Below are positions 1 to 10,425 of a stretch of DNA of 64,000 nt, piece after piece. The first letter of the stretch is position 1. Every line of letters starts with the position of its first letter. Source of the DNA: Epithemia pelagica (lineage: Eukaryota; Bacillariophyta; Bacillariophyceae; Surirellales; Surirellaceae); contig OX337236.1 of the NCBI GenBank assembly GCA_946965045.2, positions 3,286,001 to 3,350,000 of the forward strand, read 5' to 3'. Under the pieces are notes generated by a model. The model was not told the origin of the DNA. It made no database searches and worked only from the letters and a program-made list of their open reading frames with translations. A program made the translations under genes and the position numbers.

Positions 1-1265
1 AATTGGCCAAAAAGTCACACAGCGCTTGTTCTTCTTCATAGGGAATTTTCTTGGCTTCTTCGGCTTCAAGTTTGGCTTGATATTCGGCACGTTCCGCTTC
101 TCGTTTGGCCTTTTCTTCTTCGTATTGCATCTTCTTTTGCGCTTTAATGGCGCGTTGGTAGGTGAACCAGGCATTGTTGGCCGTTCGAAAGGCATCGCGT
201 TTGACATCCTTTTGGGTAAACAAGTCATTGATTTCTTTGCGGACCGCATCGCGTTTGGTAAAGAGTTCCTTCTTGGCATCCCGTTTGGTTTGATGGGCTT
301 CATCGAGTTCCTTCATGGCCTTGACAATGGCATCCATTTCGGCCGACACGGCATCAATTTCCTTATCCTTGGCCGAGATTTGTTCGGCCAAGGCCTTGCG
401 TTGGACCCGCATATCATCCAAGGCGGCATCCTTACTCTTGATATCCGTGACAAACTTTTTGGAGGCTTGCAGGGCATCCATTTCCTTGATGAGCTTCTTT
501 TCTTCTGTCAGCGACATGCTGGTGGTTTCTTGCAATTTTTGCAACTTGGCAATTTCCTTGTCAATGTCTTGGACGGAACCAAATCGGGCATTGCTCCGAG
601 CATCCTTCTTGTCCTTGAGCAATTTGTCATTGTCCGTCTTGAGGCGATCCAATTGAGCCCGGAGGGCCTTTTTTTCGTCAATGAGCGTCGTCTTGGTCTT
701 TTTGAAGGACGCCATTTGCGCGCGTTTTTCCGCCATGGTGGATTTGGACGTGGGATCGTCCATGGCTTGGTCAATTTGCTCTTGGACTTCCTTGCGAGCG
801 TCTTGCAAGGTTTGAATTTGTTCGTCCAAGGCGGCCAATTCCGCTTCGTGGGCCTCCTTGTTGGGTTTGTCGACCTACAAATTAGAAGTAACAAGAAGAA
901 GTAAAAAGCAGCAGCGCACAGATAGATGCATGAGTGTGTGAGAGAGAAGGCGATCCACACACAGTCCCATACTTTCTTCTCACACCCTGCGACGCTCTCG
1001 ACACGCACACACACACAACAACAACAACCATTGATCGATCAATAGAAAGATACATAGAGATACGTACTCGTGGAATGGGTTGGGTCAAATCGTACAATTC
1101 TTCAATGGGCTTTTGTTCTTCCCGTGGTCTGGGTTGACGGCCACCCTTTTTCGGTTTCGTGGTGGCACCATCGGTTGTAGTGGTGGTAGCATCGGTGGTC
1201 GGTGGTGCGCCCTCCGTGGCTGGTGGAGTGGCCTCTGCGACGGCGGGTTCGTCCGACGAAGACAT
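1..1265 (-). CDS. BFR1-like coiled-coil protein, 5' part (3' end outside window)
   Basis: Two exons: 1068-1265 and 1-874, with a GT-AG intron at 875-1067 (donor GTACGT, acceptor TTTGTAG), phase 0. I start at the ATG at 1265 (MSSSDEPAVAEA); upstream codons in frame are not ATG. The first 45 residues are Ala/Thr/Pro-rich and low complexity, then a basic GGRQPRPREEQKP stretch. Exon 2 encodes a long charged coiled coil with the family-like segments KPNKEAHEAELAALDEQI, ARFGSVQDIDKEI and TTSMSLTEEKKLIKEM. These resemble yeast Bfr1, an mRNA- and ER/polysome-associated coiled-coil protein also linked to nuclear segregation. The reading frame is open to position 1, so the C-terminus is missing. The family assignment rests on motif memory, not on a search. 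Confidence 0.8.
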
Positions 1266-1900
1266 GATGAGAGTAGTAGGTTTCTCCAAACAATCAAGAA
1301 AAGAAGAAATAGGTTGGTGTAGATCGAGTCACCAACCAAAATGAATCGATTGGTTGGTTGGTTGTGGTGAAGTGATGATGCTTTGGTCACAACAGCTCTC
1401 CTCTGCTGCCAACCACAAATGCTCCAACCACAAAAGGGTGCCAACACCTCTCGTCTTTCTCTTTCTCGTTTTCCTCTGCTAGCACGGTTGCCGTAGGATA
1501 AAGCCTCTGCAAGTTGTTGTTGCTGTTGTTGTTTGCTTGCTCTCGTCGTCGTTCCTTCTACAACACACTCACAACAAAAGGAAACAACCAACTTGTTGGT
1601 ATGGCAGCATTGCCCAAAGATACGTGGTGTGTGTAGGTACGACTTTTGGGTGTGGTGCGCGGTGCGTGATGCAGCGCGATGTAGGAGTAAAAAAAAGGAT
1701 GGCGAAGGAAACTCTTGGAGCGAGGCGCGACCCAAACAGGACACGTCCGTCCGTCTAACCTCTTCAAATGGATGGTCACGATGGACGACAGACAGACATC
1801 GGATGACGTCACTTCTTGAGGAGCGACCGATGTTTTTACGCGAGCGAATCTTTTGGTCGACTAATCCGCGACCTCACGGAACGTCGACGCAACGGACATT
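1266..1900. other. intergenic: 5' region of the BFR1-like gene
   Basis: No supportable gene. It holds the upstream region of the minus-strand BFR1-like gene, with TTGG and GTT/TTG microsatellite stretches around 1349-1362 and 1513-1532. Open frames here are short and compositionally biased. Confidence 0.6.
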
Positions 1901-1936
1901 TACAAGCTGAGTTCAGGGAGTATGTTCCTGACGTAG
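1901..1936 (+). repeat. left terminal inverted repeat of the 9.7-kb transposon
   Basis: It begins TACAAGCTGAGTTCAG and ends TGTTCCTGACGTAG, with 6 bases between. Its reverse complement recurs at 11593-11628 with 3 mismatches, all in the central 6 bases. Confidence 0.85.
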
Positions 1937-2292
1937 ACCCCTCGTAGATTTAGTACCATAAAATATAATCCTCAATAGCGTTTGGCCTGACTAGTGAATG
2001 AAAGTGTCCGACTCGTGACAACCCAGTGTCTGAATAATAAATTTTTTGTTTCGTACCGTGATGTGTGACAGCTTCCGAACGCTAGAATTCCGTCGAAAAT
2101 GATGAAAAAACGGTTGTTGTCTAACGACCATGGTGGAGGGCCATCCCAACCGTTCGAGATGTTGCCGAGCTGCATCCGGATGCTTTAGGGTTTACTTGAA
2201 CCACCCCAAATGGGGCAACATCTCAAACGGTTGGCATCATCCTCAATAATTCGATCATCCAACTCATCCCACGCAACACGGTCTACAACAGG

Positions 2293-5200
2293 ATGGAACG
2301 AAATTTTTCTGGGAAAGATATTCTTGACGTCTTTAAGACGCGATGCACCCGATCCTCGTTTGGATTCTGCAACAAGTGGATCCAAGACACCGAGATTGTA
2401 GGATACCTGAGAACTTGGTTGCCAGGACTGTCGACAATCAGATTGAATTCTCTTTTCTCTAGAGACATTGTCCTTAAACCCATTTTCGAAAATGAGGTGT
2501 CGGAACCAAACAAGTTTGGCTGGTACCGCCACAAAATCACAATCAATAAACAAAGATACACATTCTTGTATATAAGCTCCGACACAACAAAACTGCCAGT
2601 GATGTTGAACGATCACCAAGAATGGCTGGAGGCTGCAGCCGAGAATGTGATTCGGCGGTCGGGACGAGAGAAGCCAACGAAGCGAAGGAACGAAGACTCA
2701 CCAGGGGTACATGAAGGCACGGCAACTGTATCCAAGCAAGCAAGAAACACTACAACACCACCAGCAATGAAGAGCACTGCAACGCAGCAACATGGTCAAC
2801 CGCCACAAATTGGAGACAGCCCTACCGAAATGCAAACGTCACCACCTCACGACAACACAAATCAGGTGCTTGTTGGAGCAATCCAACATCCTGAATTGGC
2901 CACAGACGAAATCGGCCATGACCATCCACAGAGTTTGCCGATTGGTTTTTCAGTTTTCGAGAGTGAGATGATCCAAGGTCTATCGCAACAAATGGAAAGC
3001 GCCTGTTTTGATGAGCCAAGGAACCGTAGGCTCTTTGCCGGCAAATGCGATTCTCCAGGATCGTCAAAACGAAATCTTGAGCGATGGATAGAAACCCTTG
3101 AAAGGGCCATTTCCAACGTGGAGGCACTTCCGAATGTGGTTAACAAGGGAGACATCTTCCCCCCCAACCAGGAACAGCAACAGAGGGTACTGCTCAAGGC
3201 AACGTATTTACAACTTTCTTATAAGATAGCGTTGCTTGATATGCCACACGGTCGTACATGGCTGAACTGCATAAGCGAAGCCATAAGCAAAATGGAACAG
3301 ATTTATGGTGAAAAAGTAAAAAAACATCCCAAGACCATTGCTCGTTTTCACAGGTACTTTCGGGAAAACGACAGTTTCCCTCATCCCAACTACCACGTTC
3401 ATATTGGGAAAGAGCCATCGCCCGTCTTATTCGTTCACATACCTGAAGCAAAGGTAAAGTTTGAATGCTGGGCAAAGGAAAACCTGAGCACTCTTACAAC
3501 AGAGTCTGCTCTAATGTACCTGAGGACAACATTGCTTCCGGATATGCATACCATGATCGTACAAGAGTGCATGGATACGAATGCAACGCCAGTATCGTAC
3601 GAGGCCTTCTTGGCATCGATGAAGCTTTCCACCATTTCGCAAAGCACAGCGTGGCGATGTATTGCTGCTGCAGGGCTCGTGTTCAAGGAACACACGAAAA
3701 CATACTTCACTGATCGACACGAAAATGCTGAGAATGTTGCCCACAGAGCTGCTTTTGTCAAGAAGTACTTTAAGTGGGAAGAGCTGTCGTATCGGTGGGT
3801 GCAGCTCCCTACCGAGGATGCAATCAAACTTGAAAACGAAGGGAATGCGGGCAAGGAGAAGCTCTTGCCAAACAGCTTTGTATTTGAGTACACTGATGTA
3901 ACAACAGGCAAGCAGATGCGGGAGTACCATGTTGATGCCTTCCCAAGCGAATTTGAACGGTACATCAAACCAGAAAACACAATTCACAATGGAAACTTGT
4001 CACACAGGTTTCCCTCCGACCGCAAACCTGTCATCCTCATCGGCCAGGACGAATCGATCTACAAGCAGTTTTCCTTCTCGTCTAAGGCATGGTACACTAA
4101 AGATGGCGCAACTAAAATGCTGCCAAAGGATGATGGACATGGGATGATGATCAGCGCTTTTGTAAGCCGATCATGGGGCTTCCTTATGAACGGAAACCCG
4201 TTGCTTGCTGCGAGTCTATTTCGGATTAATGAACTCCGTCTACATGCGACACACAACAAATACGTCTCTACCGAGGCTGCAGTGAACCTCAATGGTCACA
4301 CTGCCAAGACTCCAATTACCAATGCCCAACCGTTCACTCGCTTTTTTGAATACGGAGCAGATAAAGAGGGATATTGGAATTATGAATACATGGCCTTGCA
4401 GTTGGAGGATATTGTCGATTGCCTCGTGGTCATGTTCCCCGCCCATGACTTTGTCTTTTTGTTCGACCAAAGCAGTGGTCATGGAAAACAACAATCCGAT
4501 GGGTTAAATGCTCTGAACATGAATAACGACTGGGGAGGAGCTGTTCCCAGCATGCGGGACACACAAATTATTGATCAAGCTTGCCTTGGCCCGTACAACC
4601 ATGACGACAAACTACGAGTTGGTGACGTACAACACCTCGTCTATCAGGAGAACGATCGTGGTCCAGTTGCTAAAAAAGGCCATCGTCTCAATGACGCGCA
4701 GCGTGTCGCATCGAAGAATACACACCGAACTGGTAGAAAGAAAAAGCGCAACCTCACAAAGAAGGAGCTCATGGCAAAACTTGTCCGGGTCATGGGACCT
4801 GGAATGCAACGTTCATTTCAATCGAAAAATGCTGGTGAACTACAGGACCTTTGTAAACGCTCCAACATTGCAACGGTGATTGAAGATGATGTGATCGAGG
4901 AAGGCTGGATGAATAATGCAAAAGGGCTCTTTCAAGTGTTATGGGAGCGGGGGTGGATAGACCCTAACAACATGATCAAGTACGTCAAGACAACCAGAGA
5001 TGCATGGTTGGAAGCGGATAAGAAGACTGTGAAAGAAGCCTATCAGGCGGACTACAAAAAGTACTCTATGGTTCATCTGATGAGCGAATGCTCCGATTTC
5101 AAGAACGAAAAATCTGCAATGGAGAAGCTGGCGGAAGACTTGTCTGAACGACATCGTTGCAGGATCGAGATTCTCGTATCGACCAAGTATCACTGTGAAA

Positions 5201-5559
5201 TGGCCGGTGAGGGGATCGAGTATGGCTGGGGTTACTCAAAAAAAGTCTTTCGTGCTTTCTCACTGAATGAGAAGAAAGACAAAGCTGCCTTTTTACGATG
5301 TTTGACAGCGAGCCTGAAGAAAACAACACCCGAAATCATGCGGAAAATGTCAGCAAAGGCACGTCGCTATATGCTCGCGTACTTGTTATACGATCAAAAT
5401 TCCAACAACAGCGACTATGCAGCTGCGGGCCTCTCGTATGCCGAAATTGAAAAGATGTCAAAAGCAATCAAGTGTCACCGATCCGCCTTCGACCAAGATC
5501 ATGGCTTCATCTCACGTCTCTGGAGAGAAACGCAAGGATCTGGTGCAGTAGAAACCTGA
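2293..5559 (+). CDS. DDE-superfamily transposase (1088 aa)
   Basis: Putative cut-and-paste transposase acting on the flanking inverted repeats. An HTH-like stretch lies near residues 434-460 (SQSTAWRCIAAAGLVFKEH). The RNase H-fold catalytic acids can be read by eye: D586 in ILIGQDESIYKQ, D725 in FVFLFDQSSGHGKQQSDGLN, and E976 in IEYGWGYSK, just after the HCE motif (E969). The order GQDES / DQSSGH / HCE...IEYGWG matches a family of large fungal and algal DDE endonucleases with HDES and FHCELNPIE-type motifs, related to the IS630-Tc1-mariner group. The N-terminal ~330 residues are not recognised; residues ~110-210 are polar and low complexity. A Lys-rich patch (GRKKKRNLTKKELM, ~815-830) precedes a conserved KGLFQVLWERGW-like block. 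No intron is needed. A TA target duplication agrees with this class. Confidence 0.8.
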   Translation: MERNFSGKDILDVFKTRCTRSSFGFCNKWIQDTEIVGYLRTWLPGLSTIRLNSLFSRDIVLKPIFENEVSEPNKFGWYRHKITINKQRYTFLYISSDTTKLPVMLNDHQEWLEAAAENVIRRSGREKPTKRRNEDSPGVHEGTATVSKQARNTTTPPAMKSTATQQHGQPPQIGDSPTEMQTSPPHDNTNQVLVGAIQHPELATDEIGHDHPQSLPIGFSVFESEMIQGLSQQMESACFDEPRNRRLFAGKCDSPGSSKRNLERWIETLERAISNVEALPNVVNKGDIFPPNQEQQQRVLLKATYLQLSYKIALLDMPHGRTWLNCISEAISKMEQIYGEKVKKHPKTIARFHRYFRENDSFPHPNYHVHIGKEPSPVLFVHIPEAKVKFECWAKENLSTLTTESALMYLRTTLLPDMHTMIVQECMDTNATPVSYEAFLASMKLSTISQSTAWRCIAAAGLVFKEHTKTYFTDRHENAENVAHRAAFVKKYFKWEELSYRWVQLPTEDAIKLENEGNAGKEKLLPNSFVFEYTDVTTGKQMREYHVDAFPSEFERYIKPENTIHNGNLSHRFPSDRKPVILIGQDESIYKQFSFSSKAWYTKDGATKMLPKDDGHGMMISAFVSRSWGFLMNGNPLLAASLFRINELRLHATHNKYVSTEAAVNLNGHTAKTPITNAQPFTRFFEYGADKEGYWNYEYMALQLEDIVDCLVVMFPAHDFVFLFDQSSGHGKQQSDGLNALNMNNDWGGAVPSMRDTQIIDQACLGPYNHDDKLRVGDVQHLVYQENDRGPVAKKGHRLNDAQRVASKNTHRTGRKKKRNLTKKELMAKLVRVMGPGMQRSFQSKNAGELQDLCKRSNIATVIEDDVIEEGWMNNAKGLFQVLWERGWIDPNNMIKYVKTTRDAWLEADKKTVKEAYQADYKKYSMVHLMSECSDFKNEKSAMEKLAEDLSERHRCRIEILVSTKYHCEMAGEGIEYGWGYSKKVFRAFSLNEKKDKAAFLRCLTASLKKTTPEIMRKMSAKARRYMLAYLLYDQNSNNSDYAAAGLSYAEIEKMSKAIKCHRSAFDQDHGFISRLWRETQGSGAVET

Positions 5560-5971
5560 TCTAATCTCCATTTATCATCAAAATGCATGTAACTTAACTA
5601 TTTATAACAGCAATCCATTTTATTGAATGTATTTCTTGTCAGTTATTGGTATCAATGATCACTTCCGTGTTGCGTGCTCGTGTTGCGTGTTGGATTATCA
5701 GTTTGTAAGTACCTCGAAAATGTGAGAGAGCGAGAAAATGGACGATTTTCGGAGCAGACCTCGCGCGAAACACGCCTCCCTCTCCGAAAACGCGCACGCA
5801 TCGCAAAACTGGCACGCAAATCCTTAAGTAACTCAGCCCACATACCAAAACTTCACCGTTTTTTAGTATGTGAGCTCAAGATTTTTTTTTTGGAATGTGG
5901 GCTGAGGGCTGAGGAGAATGCTGCGTTTCGTGTTTCTTGTGTTTCGTGTTTCGAGTTTTTGCGTTTCGACC
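5560..5971. other. intergenic between transposase and SET/oxygenase gene
   Basis: 412 bp inside the transposon with no supportable gene. It contains a run of ten T at 5882-5891 and T/C-rich GTTTCGTGTTTC repeats directly before the next start codon; it probably holds the 3' end of the transposase transcript and the promoter of the next gene. Confidence 0.5.
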
Positions 5972-8821
5972 ATGGGGAAACCAAGCCCTAAGAAACAGTA
6001 TTCAAAAGCAGGCGCTCAAAAACGAGACAGCATGAGTGACAAAGGAAATCTTGACGCTCTTATACTTGCAATAGATGCAGCGGAAGAGCAGTCAGCCAAA
6101 GCAGCAGCGGCGCCCGAAGCAGCAGCAGCCGCAGCACCCGAAGCAGCAGCAACAGACGAAGCGACAACAACAAAGCACCATCGGTTTCTTTCGGATCAAG
6201 ACTTTGCCGAAGTGAAGGATAAAAAGCTTGCAGATGTTCGGCGTGGCCATCCAGAGAAGGACCACAGCAAACAGTATTCGGAAACTCAAATGCGGCAGCT
6301 CCTCATCGATACGCGCACAGAGGACTACAAGAAAGGCATCGAGGAAGTGGAGAAACTCCCTTCTCGTTCTGGACGGGATCCAATCAGGACTTTCACCGAA
6401 GGCCTCAAGACGCTCTCCAAGATCAAAGACAGTGCTGTACTTGCCTGTGCTATGGGAGAGTATGTCTCACGGAAGATTTCGGCCACTTTTTCGGTCCAAG
6501 AAGCTCCAATTCGGAAGCCCGGTTCTGGCTTGCTAAAGGGGAAGATTGTGCCACTTTCGAGTGGAATGGGTCTCCCTGTCAAGAAGAACAGAAAACATAC
6601 CTTCCCGATCGGCAAGCATGTCGGTTACACATTTGCGAACAATCCGGTAGTCAAGATCTACCTTGGAAAAATGCTTCTGTTTGAGGTGAAGGAGTCAAAA
6701 CTCCCAGGCGCCGGGTTTGGCGTTTTTGCAGTTCGGACAATCAAAGATGGTGAAGTGATTGGTGCGTACACGGGAAACGACGTCACGTCTCGGACAGTTG
6801 TACCCAACGAGTACGCGATTCAGTTCGGACGTGACAATCGAAGGCTTCAAGCAGACAACGACGATCACTTCGGCATGGGGCTGCACTTAATCAACGACCA
6901 CCAACACCATCTGTACGGTACAGACAATCCACCGGATGAATCGGACGACGGTTACAACGTGAGAATCATGCCGAATCTTCTAGTTAAGGCAATCAAAAAT
7001 ATTGAGCCGGGCGACGAGCTGTCTTTGTTTTATAACCTTACGGACGAATCGCCGACGTCCTCCGAACAGGTTATCCGACCGTCGACGAAAGGTGACGACG
7101 ACGAAGACGAGGGAAAGAAACGCGGTCGACCCAGTGATGAAAATGAAGACGACGGGAAAAAAACAAAGAAGCCTGTCTTAACTTCTCCTTCTACTGTTTT
7201 CCGTCCAGTTGCTACTGTTGCTCGTCCTCCTTCTCCGCCTCCTCCGCAATACGTTTCTGAGCACTACAATTCGCCCCCTCAGCTGCCGCCGCATTATCCT
7301 CCGCAATATTATCACCATCCTCCGCCGCAGTACAATTATCCTCCGCCGCAGTACAATTACCCTCCGCCGCAGTACAATCATCATCCTCCGCCGCATTATC
7401 CTTATCCTCCGCCGCATTATCCTCATCCTCCGACGAGTCATCCTCCGCCGCAGTACCATGGACATCCTCCGTCCTACAATCAACCCAACTATGGAGGTTA
7501 CGGGGGGACTCTACCTTCATCGCTCCATCATCAGCAGCAACAACAACGCACGACCCAGCCGGTCGAAGGCTCACCCCACCTCCTTCCGAGCAATCCCATC
7601 CCACCTGCAGCACAAGCTCAACCCGTGCTCCTTCCCAGCAGTCCCGTCCTACCTGCAGCACAAGCTCAACCCGCCACTCAAGCCAATCCCAGCCCTAGTA
7701 CTGGAATGTTCGTACCAGTGGTAATGGCAGAAGATGACACGGATAGTATTTTTGAGGAGATGGAAGCGATCGATGCGAAAGCGAAGGAGAATGAGCGTTT
7801 CGAGAAAATGAAGTTGTTACATAGAGAATTGCGCTCGAAGTATTTCAAATGGCTGTACGATATTGAAAACAAAATGTATCGAGGATATTTTTTGACAACT
7901 CCGCCAGATCTCCTCGAAATGTTGGAGAATGCGTGGCACAGCACAGGCTTGGACCAGAAAGGAAAGGGCAAATTTTTCAAATCTGTTCAAGACTACACAC
8001 CAAATTTGTTGATGGCAATGATGGAACATGAGGGAATGGTGTCCAACATTCGGTACTTCGGCCACGTTAACCCCGAACATGCTGCAAAGGTCACGGCCAA
8101 TTTCAAGCAGCTGCTTGCCTCAGCTCTCTATGGGATGAACTACGCAAAAGATGATTCATTTGCGGACCAAATCAACATTCACCTTTCGTTCATGAAGACC
8201 ACAGAGGCAAAAGTTCAAGAACCTCACATCGACTTCTTGTTCCAGAGCGTAACAGGGAACATGTCCGAAGGTCCCAAAACGCCCTCCGGGAAGCAACCAA
8301 TCAAAAAGACTCGGAGAGCGAATGCAGATCTGCCACTCCGGGAACGCATGCCTTTTATTGTTTTCATGCCCCTGGCGGAGGAGGGTATGTCCGTTGAATT
8401 GTGGAGTTTCCGCGGTGAGAAGCACAAGGATTATATGAACGAGCTGGGTAAAGTGGTACATATCCCATATGGCACGTTTCTCCTCGTTCGAGGAGATACT
8501 GTCCATGCTGGTGGCTTTAAGACTGGGGAGATGGGGAATCCACGTGCACATTTCTACGTGTACCAAGGAAAAGATGGGACCGTTCACGATCCCATGCCAA
8601 AGAACACCTACAACCTTCCTTCTGGAGAAAGCAGGCTTTCCGACTACTACTTCCATGACAAAGACATCCCTGGTGTTCGCCGAAGTGGGCTCGTTGGGGT
8701 TAAGCTTTGGGTCGGGGACAAGCGTGTTTGCGTCCTAAGTGACAATCCTCGTAAGGTGCTTGTGGCCGCGAATTATAAACCTGGTAAGAAGATCGCGAGC
8801 AAAGAAGCCGATCAAACTTAG
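5972..8821 (+). CDS. SET-like domain fused to 2OG-Fe(II) oxygenase-like domain (949 aa)
   Basis: I choose the ATG at 5972 (CGACCATGG, a good eukaryotic context) over an in-frame ATG at 5918 that would add 18 hydrophobic residues. Order: Ala-rich N-terminus; SET-like domain at about residues 240-355, with the entry motif KLPGAGFGVFAVRTIKDGEV and the exit motif EPGDELSLFYN carrying the expected tyrosine. The central NHSCxPN motif is not intact (LINDHQHHLYG), so catalysis is uncertain. An acidic/basic linker follows, then a Pro/Tyr/His-rich repeat (PPPQYNY, PPPHYP units, ~413-510) and a C-terminal double-stranded-beta-helix-like region with HxD (H752-I-D754), a distal His (H845, GDTVHAGG) and an Arg 13 residues later (R858, PRAHFYVY). 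That is the metal and 2-oxoglutarate ligand pattern of Fe(II) dioxygenases. Likely chromatin- or nucleic-acid-directed; substrates unknown. It lies between the inverted repeats. Confidence 0.65.
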   Translation: MGKPSPKKQYSKAGAQKRDSMSDKGNLDALILAIDAAEEQSAKAAAAPEAAAAAAPEAAATDEATTTKHHRFLSDQDFAEVKDKKLADVRRGHPEKDHSKQYSETQMRQLLIDTRTEDYKKGIEEVEKLPSRSGRDPIRTFTEGLKTLSKIKDSAVLACAMGEYVSRKISATFSVQEAPIRKPGSGLLKGKIVPLSSGMGLPVKKNRKHTFPIGKHVGYTFANNPVVKIYLGKMLLFEVKESKLPGAGFGVFAVRTIKDGEVIGAYTGNDVTSRTVVPNEYAIQFGRDNRRLQADNDDHFGMGLHLINDHQHHLYGTDNPPDESDDGYNVRIMPNLLVKAIKNIEPGDELSLFYNLTDESPTSSEQVIRPSTKGDDDEDEGKKRGRPSDENEDDGKKTKKPVLTSPSTVFRPVATVARPPSPPPPQYVSEHYNSPPQLPPHYPPQYYHHPPPQYNYPPPQYNYPPPQYNHHPPPHYPYPPPHYPHPPTSHPPPQYHGHPPSYNQPNYGGYGGTLPSSLHHQQQQQRTTQPVEGSPHLLPSNPIPPAAQAQPVLLPSSPVLPAAQAQPATQANPSPSTGMFVPVVMAEDDTDSIFEEMEAIDAKAKENERFEKMKLLHRELRSKYFKWLYDIENKMYRGYFLTTPPDLLEMLENAWHSTGLDQKGKGKFFKSVQDYTPNLLMAMMEHEGMVSNIRYFGHVNPEHAAKVTANFKQLLASALYGMNYAKDDSFADQINIHLSFMKTTEAKVQEPHIDFLFQSVTGNMSEGPKTPSGKQPIKKTRRANADLPLRERMPFIVFMPLAEEGMSVELWSFRGEKHKDYMNELGKVVHIPYGTFLLVRGDTVHAGGFKTGEMGNPRAHFYVYQGKDGTVHDPMPKNTYNLPSGESRLSDYYFHDKDIPGVRRSGLVGVKLWVGDKRVCVLSDNPRKVLVAANYKPGKKIASKEADQT

Positions 8822-9347
8822 ATCTTTCCTCGTGGTGAAAGTGTGTTATTGTTGAAAAAGAATACCATGGTACGTTGAGTTGCAGTATGACATTAAGATT
8901 TATTAGTTTATTCCTTCATATTATACTTTAGTACATTGTCGTGTTTGTTTCCATGAAGTGTCGAAAACGCAAAATATGAGATAAGAATCATAGCTCGTCT
9001 GGGACCAATCACGAACTCCCTCGTACATCCATACGAGACGCGCCCGCAAACCGGGACCCAACTGCCGACACTGGGAAGCTGGATGACGACGATGACGATG
9101 ATGATGACCATGACAATCACGACCATAACGATGATGAAGAGGACAAACGGGATGAGCGATGATAGCTACAACAAGGACGACTACAATACAACGACGACAA
9201 TGATAGCCACGACAATGACGAGGACTTGGACGACGACAATAATGATAATCACAACAAGAACGACTGTAGAAGCACTACAAGTACCATGATGACAAATCGA
9301 TTCATATTTAGTGATTAAGGATACCTAAAACGTCCATCAGTAGATAT
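8822..9347. other. intergenic with GAC/GAT/ACA simple-sequence tract
   Basis: 526 bp between convergent genes inside the transposon. 9083-9287 is a low-complexity tract of GACGAT, ATGACN and ACAACN units. Its translations are Met/Thr-rich and not credible as protein. Confidence 0.55.
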
Positions 9348-10254
9348 CTAGTACGCCTCGTCCTCATGATCCAAGTAATCGGGACCAAAAAGCCCGTTTT
9401 GCTGCGTACCGATGAAGTCTTCTTGGGTCTCGAGAAATCCATCATCGGCATACGAATCAATGGATGTCCGGTATGCACGGGAAGGATTGCTAAAGAACAA
9501 AGGAGGAGACGACAGGATGTTTTCTCCCAATGCCAGCGACTCATTCAAAGTCTGGCGAGGGTCTGTCGCTCCACTTTCCTTCACCTGTTCCTCAGCAATC
9601 CGACGCTGGAAAGCATGCTTCTGGGAGGGGGTCAGTGCGAAAGCTCGAGACGCCACCTTCGGGGAAGAAGTTACTTTCTTCGGGGTCACATAAGACTCTG
9701 GAGTCTTGTTCTCGACGTCGTCCTCCTTCTTGATCTCCTTCTCGGGCTTGCTGTCGGGCTTGTTGTCGGGCTTGCTGTTGGGTTTGGTGTCTGTGGCAGC
9801 AGAGGGCGCGTCGTGAGAAAGGGAGACTCAAAACCAACAATGAACAATCAAACTTACCTTCTTTGCCGACAGCCTCGATCGCAAGGAGCTCTGCCGCGAT
9901 ATCCGACAGGTTAGCGCATTCGACGTCCTTGTTGCTGACGAAGAACACTGGGATACCATCTTCATCCCCAATGGTGAGTTGCCACTGTTTTGCGCGCTCG
10001 TGCCACGACGAAGGACCCTCAAGGTTGAAGGTCACATGCTTCTTTGTCGAAGCGGGACACTTCGTCGTCGTCGTCTTCTTCTTCTTCGACGTTTTGTTGT
10101 CCACGGCCGTCTTTGTCTTCATTTTCTTGTTTGCCTTGTTTCCCTTGTTTCCCTTGTCGGAGGGAAATGCGGTTGTGGAGGGAGCTGCGGCGGAGTCCTC
10201 CTGCTCCTTCTTCGCAGACTCAGCTCGTTTGGTAGCACTACGCGTCTGGCGCAT
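9348..10254 (-). CDS. basic nuclear-type protein of unknown function (279 aa, 2 exons)
   Basis: Exons 9858-10254 and 9348-9790, with an intron at 9791-9857 (donor GTAAGT, acceptor GCCACAG). The join is KE-DTKPNSKPDNK and the total length is 840 nt including TAG. Residues 1-75 are Lys/Ala/Thr-rich with a bipartite nuclear-localisation look (MRQTRSATKRAESAKKEQ; NKKMKTKTAVDNKTSKKKK). One ordered block follows (HVTFNLEGPSSWHERAKQWQ, then GDEDGIPVFFVSNKDVE), then a KPDNKPDSKPEK repeat and an acidic C-terminus with FIGTQQNGLFGPDYLDHEDE. I do not recognise the family. It lies inside the transposon, is convergent with the SET/oxygenase gene, and shares a 171-bp divergent promoter region with the next gene. 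It may be an accessory DNA- or chromatin-binding factor; that is inference only. Confidence 0.65.
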
Positions 10255-10425
10255 CGTTGGAAAGTGAGAACACAATAGGGATTCGTTCGTTTGATTGTTG
10301 TGTTTGTTTGTTTGATTGTTGCCCGCTCTCCGTTCTTGTGTCATCTAGGGAATCCCCCCGCGCTCATTCGTGAACAATATCGGCGCGCGCCACAAAATCA
10401 ACTTGCAGCATGAAGCAACTTCCGA

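Noticed and set aside
26-904. 292-codon + strand open frame, Phe/Gly/Leu-rich
   Set aside because: It is the antisense of the coiled-coil exon of the BFR1-like gene; Lys/Glu/Asp codons read backwards give Phe/Leu. The minus strand has the family motifs and the splice sites.
5918-5971. 18-residue hydrophobic extension of the SET/oxygenase protein
   Set aside because: It comes from TTTCGTGTT repeats; the ATG at 5972 has the better context and begins a basic, nuclear-type N-terminus.
7212-7661. minus-strand frame opposite the Pro/Tyr-rich linker
   Set aside because: Produced by the CCG/CCTCC repeat on the other strand; low complexity and no start context.
9083-9287. Met/Thr-rich open frame
   Set aside because: Simple-sequence DNA, not a protein.
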